64,000 nt of DNA from Rugamonas fusca (GTDB lineage: Bacteria; Pseudomonadota; Gammaproteobacteria; Burkholderiales; Burkholderiaceae_D): assembly GCF_014042365.1 (NCBI RefSeq), contig NZ_JACEZS010000006.1, forward strand, positions 162,851 through 226,850. Direction: 5' to 3'. Below the pieces are notes generated by a model, which was not told the origin of the DNA, did not search any database, and saw nothing but the letters and a program-made list of their open reading frames with translations. Positions within the stretch are counted from its first letter, which is position 1. Each line of letters starts with the position of its first letter. Made by a program: the position numbers and the translations under genes. Positions 44,340 to 52,730 of this stretch are shown here, piece after piece.

Positions 44340-45750
44340 CCAGGGCAGCGTGGTGCTGGAACAGGAGCGCGTGCTGGTCGCCTCGCCGCAGGCGCAGGCG
44401 GCCGGCGTGCTGCCGGGCATGCGGCGCGGCGGGGCGCTGATGCTGGCGCCGCAGGCCCAGTTACACCAGCGCGCGCCCACGCTGGAGGCCGAGGCCTTGC
44501 AGGCCGTGGCGATGGCGCTGCTGCAATTCACGCCCCAGGTGGCCGAGGGCGAGGAGGCGACGTTGTTGATGGATGTGGGCGCCAGCCTGCGCCTGTTCGG
44601 CGGCGTGCGCGCCCTGTGCCGGCAAGTGCTGGCCAGCTTGCAGGCGCTGGGCTTCACGGCCGCGCTGGGCTGCGCGCCCACGGCGCGCGGCGCCTGGCTG
44701 CTGGCCCGCAGCGGCGGCGGGCGCAGTGTCAAGATGGCGACGCTGGAACGGCGCCTGGCGCGGCTGCCGTGCAGTCTGTTGCCGCCCGCGCGGCCTTACC
44801 TGACCTGGCTGGAAGGCATCGGCTGCCTGACCGTGGGCGAGCTGCGCCGCCTGCCCCGTCCCGGCCTGCAGCGCCGCTGCGGCCGGGCCTTGCTTGACAT
44901 GCTCGACGGCGCGCATGGGCAGACGGCCGAGCTGTTCGAATGGCTGGCCGCGCCGGACAGTTTTCGCGCCAGGGTGGAACTGTTCGACCGGGTCGAGCAC
45001 GCGGAAGCGTTGTTGTTCGGCGCGCACCGGCTGTTGCTGCAAATGACGGGCTGGCTGTGCGCGCGCCAGTTCGCCGTCGAGCGCGTGAGTCTGGCGCTGG
45101 AGCATGAGCGGGGCAGGGTGGCGCGGCCGCCCACGATGCTGGAGATCGTGCTGGCCGAACCCACCTGGCGCGCCGAGCACCTGCTGCGCCTGCTCAAGGA
45201 GCGGCTGGGCAAGCTGGTGCTGGAGGCGCCCGTGATTGGCCTGTGCCTGGAAGCGCCGCAAGTGCGGCCCATGATGCCGCCCAACGCATCGCTGTTTCCC
45301 GAGCCGGGTGGCAGCAAGGAAGACCGGCAGCGGCTGTTCGAATTGCTGGTGGCACGGCTGGGGCCGGACAATGTGCTGCAGGCCGCGCCGCTGGCCGACT
45401 ACCGGCCGGAGCTGGCCAACCAGTGGGTCAGCGTGCAGGAAAAGATACGTCCGGCCGACGCCCGCGCCCAGCTGCCGCCGGACATGCCCAGCCTGCCGCG
45501 GCCGGCGTGGCTGCTGGCCAAGCCGATCGCGCTGCTGATGCGCGACCACCGGCCGTTCTACGGTTCACCGTTGAAAATGATGTCGAGTGGCGAGCGCATC
45601 GAGGCGGGCTGGTGGAGCCAGACCCAGACCCGCGATTATTTCATCGCCGAAGGCCAGGACCACGCGCATTACTGGGTCTACCGTGAACGCCTGGCCAGCG
45701 CGGACGGGCAGGCCGAGCCGCGCTGGTATTTGCACGGCTTGTTTGGGTAG
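44269..45750 (+). CDS. imuB: ImuB, inactive Y-family polymerase-like protein
   Basis: The 493-residue protein aligns with Y-family polymerases but lacks catalytic acids: the N-terminal strand reads MRLWIGLYLPRLPLEVF instead of a DxDxFF motif, and MDVGASLRLFGG replaces the second acidic motif. This matches ImuB, an adaptor that brings DnaE2 to the clamp. The start ATG 44269 lies inside imuA in another frame, a 71-base overlap. dnaE2, usually third in this operon, does not follow; a short gap and an unrelated gene on the other strand do. Confidence 0.9.
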   Translation: MRLWIGLYLPRLPLEVFCPRWSVDQGSVVLEQERVLVASPQAQAAGVLPGMRRGGALMLAPQAQLHQRAPTLEAEALQAVAMALLQFTPQVAEGEEATLLMDVGASLRLFGGVRALCRQVLASLQALGFTAALGCAPTARGAWLLARSGGGRSVKMATLERRLARLPCSLLPPARPYLTWLEGIGCLTVGELRRLPRPGLQRRCGRALLDMLDGAHGQTAELFEWLAAPDSFRARVELFDRVEHAEALLFGAHRLLLQMTGWLCARQFAVERVSLALEHERGRVARPPTMLEIVLAEPTWRAEHLLRLLKERLGKLVLEAPVIGLCLEAPQVRPMMPPNASLFPEPGGSKEDRQRLFELLVARLGPDNVLQAAPLADYRPELANQWVSVQEKIRPADARAQLPPDMPSLPRPAWLLAKPIALLMRDHRPFYGSPLKMMSSGERIEAGWWSQTQTRDYFIAEGQDHAHYWVYRERLASADGQAEPRWYLHGLFG

Positions 45751-45883
45751 TGACAGGGGGGAGAGCGATGCTGCGCGGGGGCCGATGGCGCCCGCGTGGG
45801 AGGTGCTGCAACGGCATGGCAAGTGAAGCACGGACGCGCATGGATACCCTGCGCGCTGCGCCGTGCGCTGCATACCGTCGTGC

Positions 45884-46234
45884 TTATTCGTCGTCGTTAA
45901 ATTCCTCGGCCAGGTCTTTCCAACCCTTGCCGGCCGCGTAGGCGTTGAATTCGTCGGGCGCTTCCAGCACCATCAGCTTGTTTTCCTGCAGCACGGCGTC
46001 GCCCGGCGTGAGCAGGGGGCCCTGGTAGCCCGTGGTGCGCAACTGCGCCACGATGGCCGCGATCAGCGTCTTGTCCTTGTGCAGGCCGGCGATGGAGCCG
46101 GCGAAATCCACGTACACATCGATGGCGCCATACCCTTCGTCGAAGATACGGATGGCCTTGATGTCGTGGGCACGGCCGGAGCCGTCGGTGGCCTTGAAGG
46201 GGCCGCTGAGCTGGATGTCGGTGTCTTTGTTCAT
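45884..46234 (-). CDS. Hypothetical protein, 116 residues
   Basis: The protein starts at ATG 46234 (MNKDTDIQLSGPFKATDGSG) and ends in a very acidic AEEFNDDE tail. It is soluble, with strand-rich central segments (AIRIFDEGYGAIDVYVDF) and a helix near KDKTLIAAIVAQLRTTGYQG. I do not recognise a family. It stands alone between the imuB 3' end and the M61 peptidase gene on its own strand, 64 bases downstream of the latter's stop... and reads in the same direction; it could equally be a separate unit. Confidence 0.7.
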   Translation of the reverse strand: MNKDTDIQLSGPFKATDGSGRAHDIKAIRIFDEGYGAIDVYVDFAGSIAGLHKDKTLIAAIVAQLRTTGYQGPLLTPGDAVLQENKLMVLEAPDEFNAYAAGKGWKDLAEEFNDDE

Positions 46235-46298
46235 GCTGCTAGCATACACCATCCGGCGGCGGCGCAGGCCGCGCCGCCGCCGGGCTGTTTCACGCTGC

Positions 46299-48227
46299 TT
46301 ACCTCAGCGGCTGCAAGATGGCGCTCAGCCGGTCCGGCGTGCCGGGGATGCGTTCCAGGCGCGGATACTTCAGGCCGTCGCGGTAGTCGAGCGCGATGGT
46401 GTGGTACAGATTGCCCTTCTTGACCAGCAGTTCGATGGGCTGCTTGCCATCCCTGGCGGCCGTGATGGCGGCGCGCAGCAGGTCGGCCTTGTAGGCGCGG
46501 CCATTGACGGCCAGCAGCGTCGTGTTGCCCGACAGGCCGGCGCGGAATGCCGGCCCTTCCCAGCGCAGCGCCTCTATCCTGCCGTCCGCGCTGACCGAGA
46601 AGCCCAGCGAATACTGGAAGTTGGCCCACTTGCTCAGCTCTTCCTGCATCTTCAGGAAGTCGGTCGGCTTGTCCGTGTACACCAGTTTCCAGCCGGCGCG
46701 GGCCAGACCGTCGAGCGGGGCGCCGGGGCCGTGGCCGTCGAGCCGCGCGCGCAGGAAGCTGGCCCAGTCGTAGGGCTGGATGGCATTGAGCGCCTGCACC
46801 ACATCCTCGAAGGTATAGTATTTGGCCACGCTGACGCCATCGTCCACGCCGAAGAAGCTGCGCGCGAAGTCGTTCAGCGAGCGGTGCTCGTTCGACATTT
46901 CGCGGATCTTGGTATCGACGTCGAGCCAGATCAGCGCGCCTTCCGAGTAGTAATCCTCGGCGCGTTGCCAGTTGTTCCACGGCTGCGGACGGCGGGCGTT
47001 GATGATGGGGTCGTTCGTTGTGTCCTGCACGGCGCGCCAGCTGCGGCCCTGCACCGTGTCGTAGCGGGCGGCCATGGCGGCGAACAGGTCGCGCATGTGT
47101 TCCAGCTTGATCAGGCCGGAGCGGGCCGACAGCACCTCGCCCCAGTATTGTGTTTGACCTTCGTACACCCACAGCAGGGAATTTTGCAGCGGCGTGTTGA
47201 AGTCGGGCACATCCTGGCCGGCCGGACGGCGGAACTTGCCGTTCCACGAATGGGTGAATTCATGGGGCAGCAGGCCGCGCTCGCCTTCGTTCTTGGCCCA
47301 GTCCGTGAAGTAGCCTGTCTTCAAGCCATTCTCGCTGGACTGGTGGTGTTCGCGGCCGATGCCGCCGAATTCGTCGCTCAGCGCGAACAGGAAATCGTAG
47401 TGCGCGTAATGCTGCGAGTCGAACAGCTTGAGCGCTTGCGTGACCATGGCGCGGTGCAGTTCGATCTGTTCAGGCTTGGCGTCCAGCGCCTCGGCCGTGT
47501 CGGCCACCACGTCCAGGTGCACGGGGACCTTGGCGCCCGGCGCCAGGTCGAAGCGGCGGAAATAGCGGCCCGCGAACAGGGGCGAGTCGACCAGTTTTTC
47601 CAGGTCCAGCGGCTTGAAGGCCACTTCGTCGCCGGTGCGCTCGGCCGTCTCCAGCGCCGTGCCGTATTGCCAGCCGGCCGGCAGCGTCAGCTTGGGCTGG
47701 ACCGTGATGGCGCGCGTGCGGTAGCCGGCCGGGTACAGCGCCATCGCGTGCCATTGCACGCCGAGGATGTCGCCGGTCATCGTGGTGCGGCCCTGGTTCG
47801 CTTCCACCGGCGACAGGTATTGGTACTCCGCCTCCAGCGTGGTGGCGCCGGCCGGCACGTCGACATGGAAAGCGTACACATTGATCGTGTCGCGCCGCCA
47901 GTCCAGTGGCTTGCCATCGGCCGTCAGCTTGAGGCCGGCGAACTGGTTGAGCGGGCCGCTGGGGCCATGGTTGCCCGGCACCCACTGAGGATAGAGCAGC
48001 GTCAGCTTGCCGGCATGAACGGGGATGCGTTCATGGATGCGGAAAATTTGCTGGGCCGTATTGCTGGCGTCCACTTGCAGGACGATGGTGCCCGGATAGG
48101 GCTGGTCCGCGGGCGCCGGGATGGTGTCGGCGCGCGCCGCGAGGCCAGTGGCCAGCAAGGCTGCCAGCAGCGCGGTGGCGCGCGGGCGGGGCAGACGGGG
48201 CGGGGATACTGTCTTGGTCGCAGTCAT
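46299..48227 (-). CDS. M61-family glycyl aminopeptidase-like metalloprotease
   Basis: The 642-residue exported protein (signal peptide RATALLAALLATGLAARA within the first 35 residues) has the zinc motif HEFTHSWNGKFRRP (HExxH, about residue 322) with a downstream Glu in LLWVYEGQTQYWGE as third ligand, then a C-terminal PDZ-like domain that starts near residue 530. M61 enzymes cleave N-terminal glycine or alanine residues. I start at ATG 48227. It is followed by a small hypothetical gene on the same strand. Confidence 0.9.
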   Translation of the reverse strand: MTATKTVSPPRLPRPRATALLAALLATGLAARADTIPAPADQPYPGTIVLQVDASNTAQQIFRIHERIPVHAGKLTLLYPQWVPGNHGPSGPLNQFAGLKLTADGKPLDWRRDTINVYAFHVDVPAGATTLEAEYQYLSPVEANQGRTTMTGDILGVQWHAMALYPAGYRTRAITVQPKLTLPAGWQYGTALETAERTGDEVAFKPLDLEKLVDSPLFAGRYFRRFDLAPGAKVPVHLDVVADTAEALDAKPEQIELHRAMVTQALKLFDSQHYAHYDFLFALSDEFGGIGREHHQSSENGLKTGYFTDWAKNEGERGLLPHEFTHSWNGKFRRPAGQDVPDFNTPLQNSLLWVYEGQTQYWGEVLSARSGLIKLEHMRDLFAAMAARYDTVQGRSWRAVQDTTNDPIINARRPQPWNNWQRAEDYYSEGALIWLDVDTKIREMSNEHRSLNDFARSFFGVDDGVSVAKYYTFEDVVQALNAIQPYDWASFLRARLDGHGPGAPLDGLARAGWKLVYTDKPTDFLKMQEELSKWANFQYSLGFSVSADGRIEALRWEGPAFRAGLSGNTTLLAVNGRAYKADLLRAAITAARDGKQPIELLVKKGNLYHTIALDYRDGLKYPRLERIPGTPDRLSAILQPLR

Positions 48228-48371
48228 GGTTGTTACGGTGGCGGCATGGAAAGCTGGCGAGTGTAGCACGGGAGAAACTGATAAATCTCGCAATCATGAT
48301 GGCCGGCGGTCAACGTAAATTTTTTTGAAAATTTTTCGCCGTCTGGGGATGGTGGCGCCGTTTTTCAAGAT

Positions 48372-48399
48372 CTTGAAACCCCCGCCGCACGCCGTATAT
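48372..48399 (+). promoter_or_regulatory. Sigma-32 heat-shock promoter of the Hsp20 gene
   Basis: CTTGAAA (48372-48378) is the exact sigma-32 -35 element, followed after 13 bases by CCGTATAT (48392-48399), close to the CCCCATNT -10. It lies 68 bases before the Hsp20 start. Confidence 0.78.
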
Positions 48400-48436
48400 G
48401 GGACTCAGCGGTCGCCCAGCAGGGGACCGCTCCCTT

Positions 48437-48461
48437 ATATCGCTTAACTTGAAAAGGATAT
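48437..48461 (+). promoter_or_regulatory. Possible RNA thermometer masking the Hsp20 ribosome site
   Basis: In the Hsp20 leader ATATC-(G)-CTT (48437-48445) can pair with AAGGATAT (48454-48461), closing a hairpin that hides the AAGGA ribosome site. A 7-bp stem AGCGGTC/GACCGCT lies just upstream (48407-48413 and 48424-48430). The bulged pairing of the ribosome site resembles the last hairpin of ROSE-type thermometers. Confidence 0.45.
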
Positions 48462-48466
48462 CCACC

Positions 48467-48925
48467 ATGCGTACTTTCGACCTGACTCCCCTGTATCGTT
48501 CCGCCATTGGCTTCGACCGTCTGGCCCAGTTGCTCAACGACGCACAGCGTGGCGACAGCCAGCCCAGCTATCCTCCCTACAACATCGAGCTGGTGTCGGA
48601 AGACAAGTACCGAATCGTGATGGCCCTGGCCGGTTTTGACCGCGCCGAGATCGACATCACGGCCGAACGCGACACCCTGCATATCGTGGGCCGCAAGCAG
48701 CGCGACGGCGTCGAGCGCACCTATCTGCACCGTGGCATCGCGGCGCGCGACTTCGAGCAGCGCTTCCAGCTGGCCAACCACGTCAAGGTGACCGGCGCCG
48801 CGTTCGAGAACGGCATGCTGACCATCGAGCTGGTGCGTGAAGTGCCAGAGGCGCACAAACCCCGCAAGATCGTCATCGGCGGCGACAACGTGACCTCGCT
48901 GGAGCAGCCGCGCCAGGCCGCCTGA
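48467..48925 (+). CDS. Small heat-shock protein (Hsp20/IbpA family)
   Basis: The 152-residue chaperone binds unfolding proteins without ATP. The N-terminal MRTFDLTPLYRSAIGFDRLA and PPYNIELVSEDKYRIVMALA are characteristic of bacterial class A IbpA proteins, the alpha-crystallin domain spans about residues 36-130, and a C-terminal I-x-I motif (KIVIGG) is present for oligomer contacts. ATG 48467 is eight bases after AAGGA. Its sigma-32 promoter and the proposed leader hairpin suggest double heat control. Confidence 0.95.
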   Translation: MRTFDLTPLYRSAIGFDRLAQLLNDAQRGDSQPSYPPYNIELVSEDKYRIVMALAGFDRAEIDITAERDTLHIVGRKQRDGVERTYLHRGIAARDFEQRFQLANHVKVTGAAFENGMLTIELVREVPEAHKPRKIVIGGDNVTSLEQPRQAA

Positions 48926-48932
48926 CGAGGCC

Positions 48933-48954
48933 GGGGCACGGCGCTCCGTGCCCC
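48933..48954 (+). terminator. Terminator of the Hsp20 gene
   Basis: GGGGCACGG (48933-48941) and CCGTGCCCC (48946-48954) form a perfect 9-bp stem with a CGCT loop, followed by TT. A second hairpin CTGGCCGG/CCGGCCAG is at 48977-48997. Confidence 0.65.
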
Positions 48955-49048
48955 TTCCACAATTTGCAGCAAGACCCTGGCCGGCTCGTCCGGCCAGCGC
49001 CGTTGGTGCCGCCGCCGGCCTGCATGGCCGCAACGGATGGTGCTCAAG

Positions 49049-49065
49049 GTTAAGCGGCGCCTAAG
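49049..49065 (+). promoter_or_regulatory. PmrA/QseB-like direct repeat before htrA
   Basis: GTTAAG (49049-49054), five bases, then CCTAAG (49060-49065) resembles the direct-repeat site YTTAAK-N5-YTTAAK bound by PmrA/QseB-type regulators. A -10-like CATATT follows at 49076-49081. The response regulator two genes downstream could bind it and drive the htrA operon. Confidence 0.4.
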
Positions 49066-49120
49066 TCTTGTGCTCCATATTGGATACGTCAACAACCTCA
49101 TTCAATTCAGGAGTGCCGCA

Positions 49121-50638
49121 ATGTCTCAACCTACTCTGTTCGGATCGATGACCGTCAAGCGTCTTACCCTGGCACTGGCCGCCGCGGGCGTGCTTGCCGC
49201 GGGAGGTGCCATCGCTGTTCATCAAAGCAATGCCGTGGCCGCCGCCGCGCCCGGCCTGACCGTGGCGTCCACCGCCGCGCCCATGGGCGCCACTCCCGTG
49301 GCCGCGCCCGTCATGACGCTGCCGGACTTCAGCGTGATCGCCGCCCACAACGGGCCGGCCGTGGTCAATATCAGCGTCACCGGCAGCACCAGGACGGCCG
49401 TGGACATGGGTGACCAGGCCAGCCGCCGTGGTGGCGACCCGTTCGGTGACGACCCGTTCTTCGAATTCTTCCGCCGCTTCCAGGGCCAGCAGCGCGGCAT
49501 GCGCGAAGTGCCCACCCATGGCGTCGGCTCCGGCTTCATCATCAGCCCGGATGGCGTGATCCTCACCAACGCCCACGTGGTGCGCGATGCGAGCGAAGTG
49601 AGCGTGAAGCTGACGGACCGCCGCGAATTTCGCGCCAAGGTGCTCGGCTCTGATCCCAAGACCGACGTGGCGGTGCTGAAGATCGACGCCAGGAACCTGC
49701 CCGTGGTGCCGCTGGCCAAGACCAATGACTTGAAAGTGGGCGAATGGGTGCTGGCCATCGGTTCGCCGTATGGCCTGGAGAGCACGGTGACGGCCGGCGT
49801 GGTCAGCGCCAAGGGCCGCTCGCTGCCCGACGGTAACGTGCCCTTCATCCAGACCGATGTGGCCGTCAACCCCGGCAACTCGGGTGGCCCGCTGTTTAAT
49901 ACGCGCGGCGAAGTGGTGGGCATCAACTCGCAGATCTACAGCCAGACGGGCGGCTACCAGGGCCTGTCGTTCGCCATTCCGATCGACGTGGCCAACAAGG
50001 TCAAGGACCAGATCGTCTCGACCGGCAAGGTGGTGCACGCCAAGCTGGGCGTGACGGTGCAGGAAGTGAACCAGGGCTTCGCCGACTCGTTCGGCCTGCC
50101 CACGCCGGAAGGCGCGCTGGTGTCGAACGTGGAGCGCGGCAGCGCGGCCGAGAAGGCCGGCATCAAGCCCGGTGACGTGATCCGCAAGCTCAATGGCCAG
50201 ACCGTGGTCAGCTCGGGCGACCTGCCCGCCATCGTGGGCCTGTCCACGCCGGGCGACAAGGTGACGCTGCAAGTCTGGCGCCAGGGTAAGGCCGTGGACT
50301 TGACGGCCACCCTGGCCAACGCCGCCGACAAGACGGCCGACGCCGACCAGCCCACCCATGGCGCCAGCGGCAAGCTGAAACTGGGCCTGGCCCTGCGTCC
50401 GCTGGACCCGCAGGAAAGGCGTGAAGCGGGCGTGGCCGGTGGCCTGGTGATCGAGGACGCCGGCGGCGCGGCCGCCAACGCGGGCGTGCAGCCGGGCGAC
50501 GTGTTGTTGTCGGTGAACGGCAAACCCGTCAACAGCATCGAGCAGGTGCGCGAGGTGGTGGCCAAGTCCGACAAGTCGGTGGCCTTGCTGATCCAGCGCG
50601 GGGATGAGAAGATCTTCATTCCCGTGCGACTGGGCTGA
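49121..50638 (+). CDS. htrA: Periplasmic serine protease/chaperone DegP (HtrA)
   Basis: The 505-residue protein degrades or refolds damaged periplasmic proteins. It has a signal-anchor-like N-terminus (LTLALAAAGVLAAGGAIAV), a trypsin-like domain with His in LTNAHVV (about 151), Asp in KTDVAVLK (about 181) and Ser in GNSGGPLF (about 253), and two PDZ domains (about 305-395 and 405-500). A CAGGAG ribosome site precedes ATG 49121. It is followed by an OmpR/QseC-type two-component pair, an arrangement also known for mucD/htrA in related bacteria. Confidence 0.95.
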   Translation: MSQPTLFGSMTVKRLTLALAAAGVLAAGGAIAVHQSNAVAAAAPGLTVASTAAPMGATPVAAPVMTLPDFSVIAAHNGPAVVNISVTGSTRTAVDMGDQASRRGGDPFGDDPFFEFFRRFQGQQRGMREVPTHGVGSGFIISPDGVILTNAHVVRDASEVSVKLTDRREFRAKVLGSDPKTDVAVLKIDARNLPVVPLAKTNDLKVGEWVLAIGSPYGLESTVTAGVVSAKGRSLPDGNVPFIQTDVAVNPGNSGGPLFNTRGEVVGINSQIYSQTGGYQGLSFAIPIDVANKVKDQIVSTGKVVHAKLGVTVQEVNQGFADSFGLPTPEGALVSNVERGSAAEKAGIKPGDVIRKLNGQTVVSSGDLPAIVGLSTPGDKVTLQVWRQGKAVDLTATLANAADKTADADQPTHGASGKLKLGLALRPLDPQERREAGVAGGLVIEDAGGAAANAGVQPGDVLLSVNGKPVNSIEQVREVVAKSDKSVALLIQRGDEKIFIPVRLG

Positions 50639-50683
50639 TTCCGCCACCGGCGGGGCGCGACAACAAAAACAGAAAGGACAAAC

Positions 50684-51343
50684 ATGCGGCTTCTGCTGGT
50701 GGAAGACGACACGATGATCGGCGAAGTGGTGCTCGACCTGCTGCGGGCCGAGCACTACGCCGTCGACTGGGTCAAGGATGGCGACATGGCCGACACGGCC
50801 CTGCAAACCCAGACCTACGACCTGGTGCTGCTGGACCTGGGCCTGCCGCGCAAGGATGGCCTGGAAGTGCTGCGCTCCATGCGCGCGCGCAAGGAGCTCA
50901 CGCCGGTGCTGGTGGCCACGGCGCGCGACGCCAAGGAACAGCGCATCGCCGGCCTGGACGCCGGTGCCGACGACTACGTGCTCAAGCCCTACGACCTGGA
51001 CGAGCTGCTGGCCCGCATCCGCGCGCTGCTGCGCCGTTCGGCCGGCCGGGCCGAACCCGTGTTCGAGCACAAGGGCGTGACGGTCAACCCGCAAACGCGC
51101 GAAGTGACGGTGGAAGGCAAACTGGTGAACCTGTCGGCCCGCGAATGGGCCGTGCTGGAAGCCTTGATCGCCCGCCCCGGCATCGTGCTGTCGCGCCACC
51201 AGCTGGAGGAAAAGCTGTACAGCTGGAAGGATGAAGTCAACAGCAACGCGGTGGAAGTCTACATCCACGGCTTGCGCAAGAAACTGGGCAGCGAACTGAT
51301 ACAGAACGTGCGCGGCCTCGGTTACATGGTGCCCAAGGAATGA
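50684..51343 (+). CDS. OmpR-family response regulator (QseB/PmrA-like)
   Basis: The 219-residue regulator has a receiver domain with phospho-acceptor Asp51 in LVLLDLGLPRKDG and a winged-helix output domain (REWAVLEALIARPGIVLSRH, then VYIHGLRKKLGSELIQNVRG). It follows htrA by 45 bases and overlaps the kinase gene by four bases (ATGA at 51340). A PmrA-like repeat upstream of htrA is its possible target. Confidence 0.94.
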   Translation: MRLLLVEDDTMIGEVVLDLLRAEHYAVDWVKDGDMADTALQTQTYDLVLLDLGLPRKDGLEVLRSMRARKELTPVLVATARDAKEQRIAGLDAGADDYVLKPYDLDELLARIRALLRRSAGRAEPVFEHKGVTVNPQTREVTVEGKLVNLSAREWAVLEALIARPGIVLSRHQLEEKLYSWKDEVNSNAVEVYIHGLRKKLGSELIQNVRGLGYMVPKE

Positions 51344-52674
51344 AGGTGAAAGTGCCGCGCGTCCCCGTCACGCACTCGCTGCGCGGCCGCCTGCTGTGGT
51401 TCCTGCTGGCGGCCATCACCATGGCGGCCGTGGCCCAGGCCATGATCGCCTACCGCAGCGCGCTGTACGACGCCGACCAGATCTTCGACTACCACATGCA
51501 GCAGATGGCGCTGTCGCTGCGATCGAGCGCACCGCTGGCCAACAGCGTCGGTGCGCCCAACAACGATCCCGACAACGACGACCTGGTGGTGCAGGTGTGG
51601 ACCCCGGACGGCGTGCAGCTGTTCCGCTCCCAGTCGCACGCCGACCTGCCGCAGCGCGCCGTGCTGGGCTTTTCCAACGTACGCGCCAACGGCACCACCT
51701 ACCGCATCTTCTCCGTGGCCACCAGCAACCAGACGGTGCAGGTGGCGCAGGACATGGCCGTGCGCCAGCGCATGGCCGGCACGCTGGCGCTGCGCACGGT
51801 GGGGCCGATCGCCGTCATGGCGCCGATGCTGATGCTGGTGGTGTGGTGGGTAGTGAGCGGCTCGCTGGCGCCGGTGGCGCGGGTGCGGCGGCAAGTGGCG
51901 GCGCGCCGGGCCGACGATTTGTCGCCCGTGTCCGACGCCGACCTGCCGGACGAAGTGCGGCCGCTGGTGCAGGAACTGAACCTGCTGTTTGGCCGCGTGA
52001 AGACGGCGTTCGACGCCCAGCAGCACTTCGTGGCCGATGCCGCGCATGAACTGCGCTCACCGCTGGCCGCGCTCAAGCTGCAGGTCCTGAGCCTGGAGCG
52101 GGCCGCCGACGACAGCGCCCGCGCCGTGGCCGTGGGCCGGCTCACGGCCGGCATCGAACGGGCCACGCGCCTGGTGGAACAATTGCTGGTGCTGGCGCGC
52201 CAGGAAGCGGACGACAGCAAGCTGGCGCCACTGGACCTGACGGAACTGGCGCGCCGCACGCTGGGCGACGTGGCCGGCCTGGCGCAGGCGCGCCAGATCG
52301 ACCTGGGCCTGCACCACGCGGACCAGGTGAGCGTGGCGGGCCATCCGGACGCGCTGGTCATCCTGCTGCGTAACCTGGTGGACAACGCCATCAAGTACAC
52401 CCCGGCCGGTGGCACGGTGGACGTGGAACTGCGGCGCGCCGGCAACGGCGCCGTCACGTTGTGCGTGGACGACAGTGGCCCCGGCATCTCGCCCGAGGAA
52501 CGCGAGCGCGTATTTGACCGCTTCTACCGCGTGCCCGGCGCCAGCGCCGGTGGCAGTGGCCTGGGGCTGGCCATCATCAAGGCCATCGCCGAACGGCACG
52601 GCGCCACGCTGGCGCTGGAACAGTCCGAGCGCCTGGGCGGGTTGCGGGTGCGGATAGAATTTCCTGCGGCCTGA
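51340..52674 (+). CDS. Sensor histidine kinase (QseC/PmrB-like)
   Basis: The 444-residue kinase has membrane helices at about 18-38 and 155-178 around a 115-residue periplasmic sensor, a HAMP domain, the phospho-acceptor box FVADAAHELRSPLAALKLQV, the N-box LRNLVDNAIKYTP, and the G-boxes DSGPGISPEE and GSGLGLAIIK. Its periplasmic part has acidic patches (DNDD), which in PmrB-type sensors bind metals. It is coupled to the regulator gene and lies in the htrA operon, so envelope stress is its likely input. Confidence 0.93.
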   Translation: MKVKVPRVPVTHSLRGRLLWFLLAAITMAAVAQAMIAYRSALYDADQIFDYHMQQMALSLRSSAPLANSVGAPNNDPDNDDLVVQVWTPDGVQLFRSQSHADLPQRAVLGFSNVRANGTTYRIFSVATSNQTVQVAQDMAVRQRMAGTLALRTVGPIAVMAPMLMLVVWWVVSGSLAPVARVRRQVAARRADDLSPVSDADLPDEVRPLVQELNLLFGRVKTAFDAQQHFVADAAHELRSPLAALKLQVLSLERAADDSARAVAVGRLTAGIERATRLVEQLLVLARQEADDSKLAPLDLTELARRTLGDVAGLAQARQIDLGLHHADQVSVAGHPDALVILLRNLVDNAIKYTPAGGTVDVELRRAGNGAVTLCVDDSGPGISPEERERVFDRFYRVPGASAGGSGLGLAIIKAIAERHGATLALEQSERLGGLRVRIEFPAA

Positions 52675-52730
52675 GTTGCCGCTCCGGCTAGAATGTCGCT
52701 TTTGATACGCGACATGCGGCGGAGCGGCGA

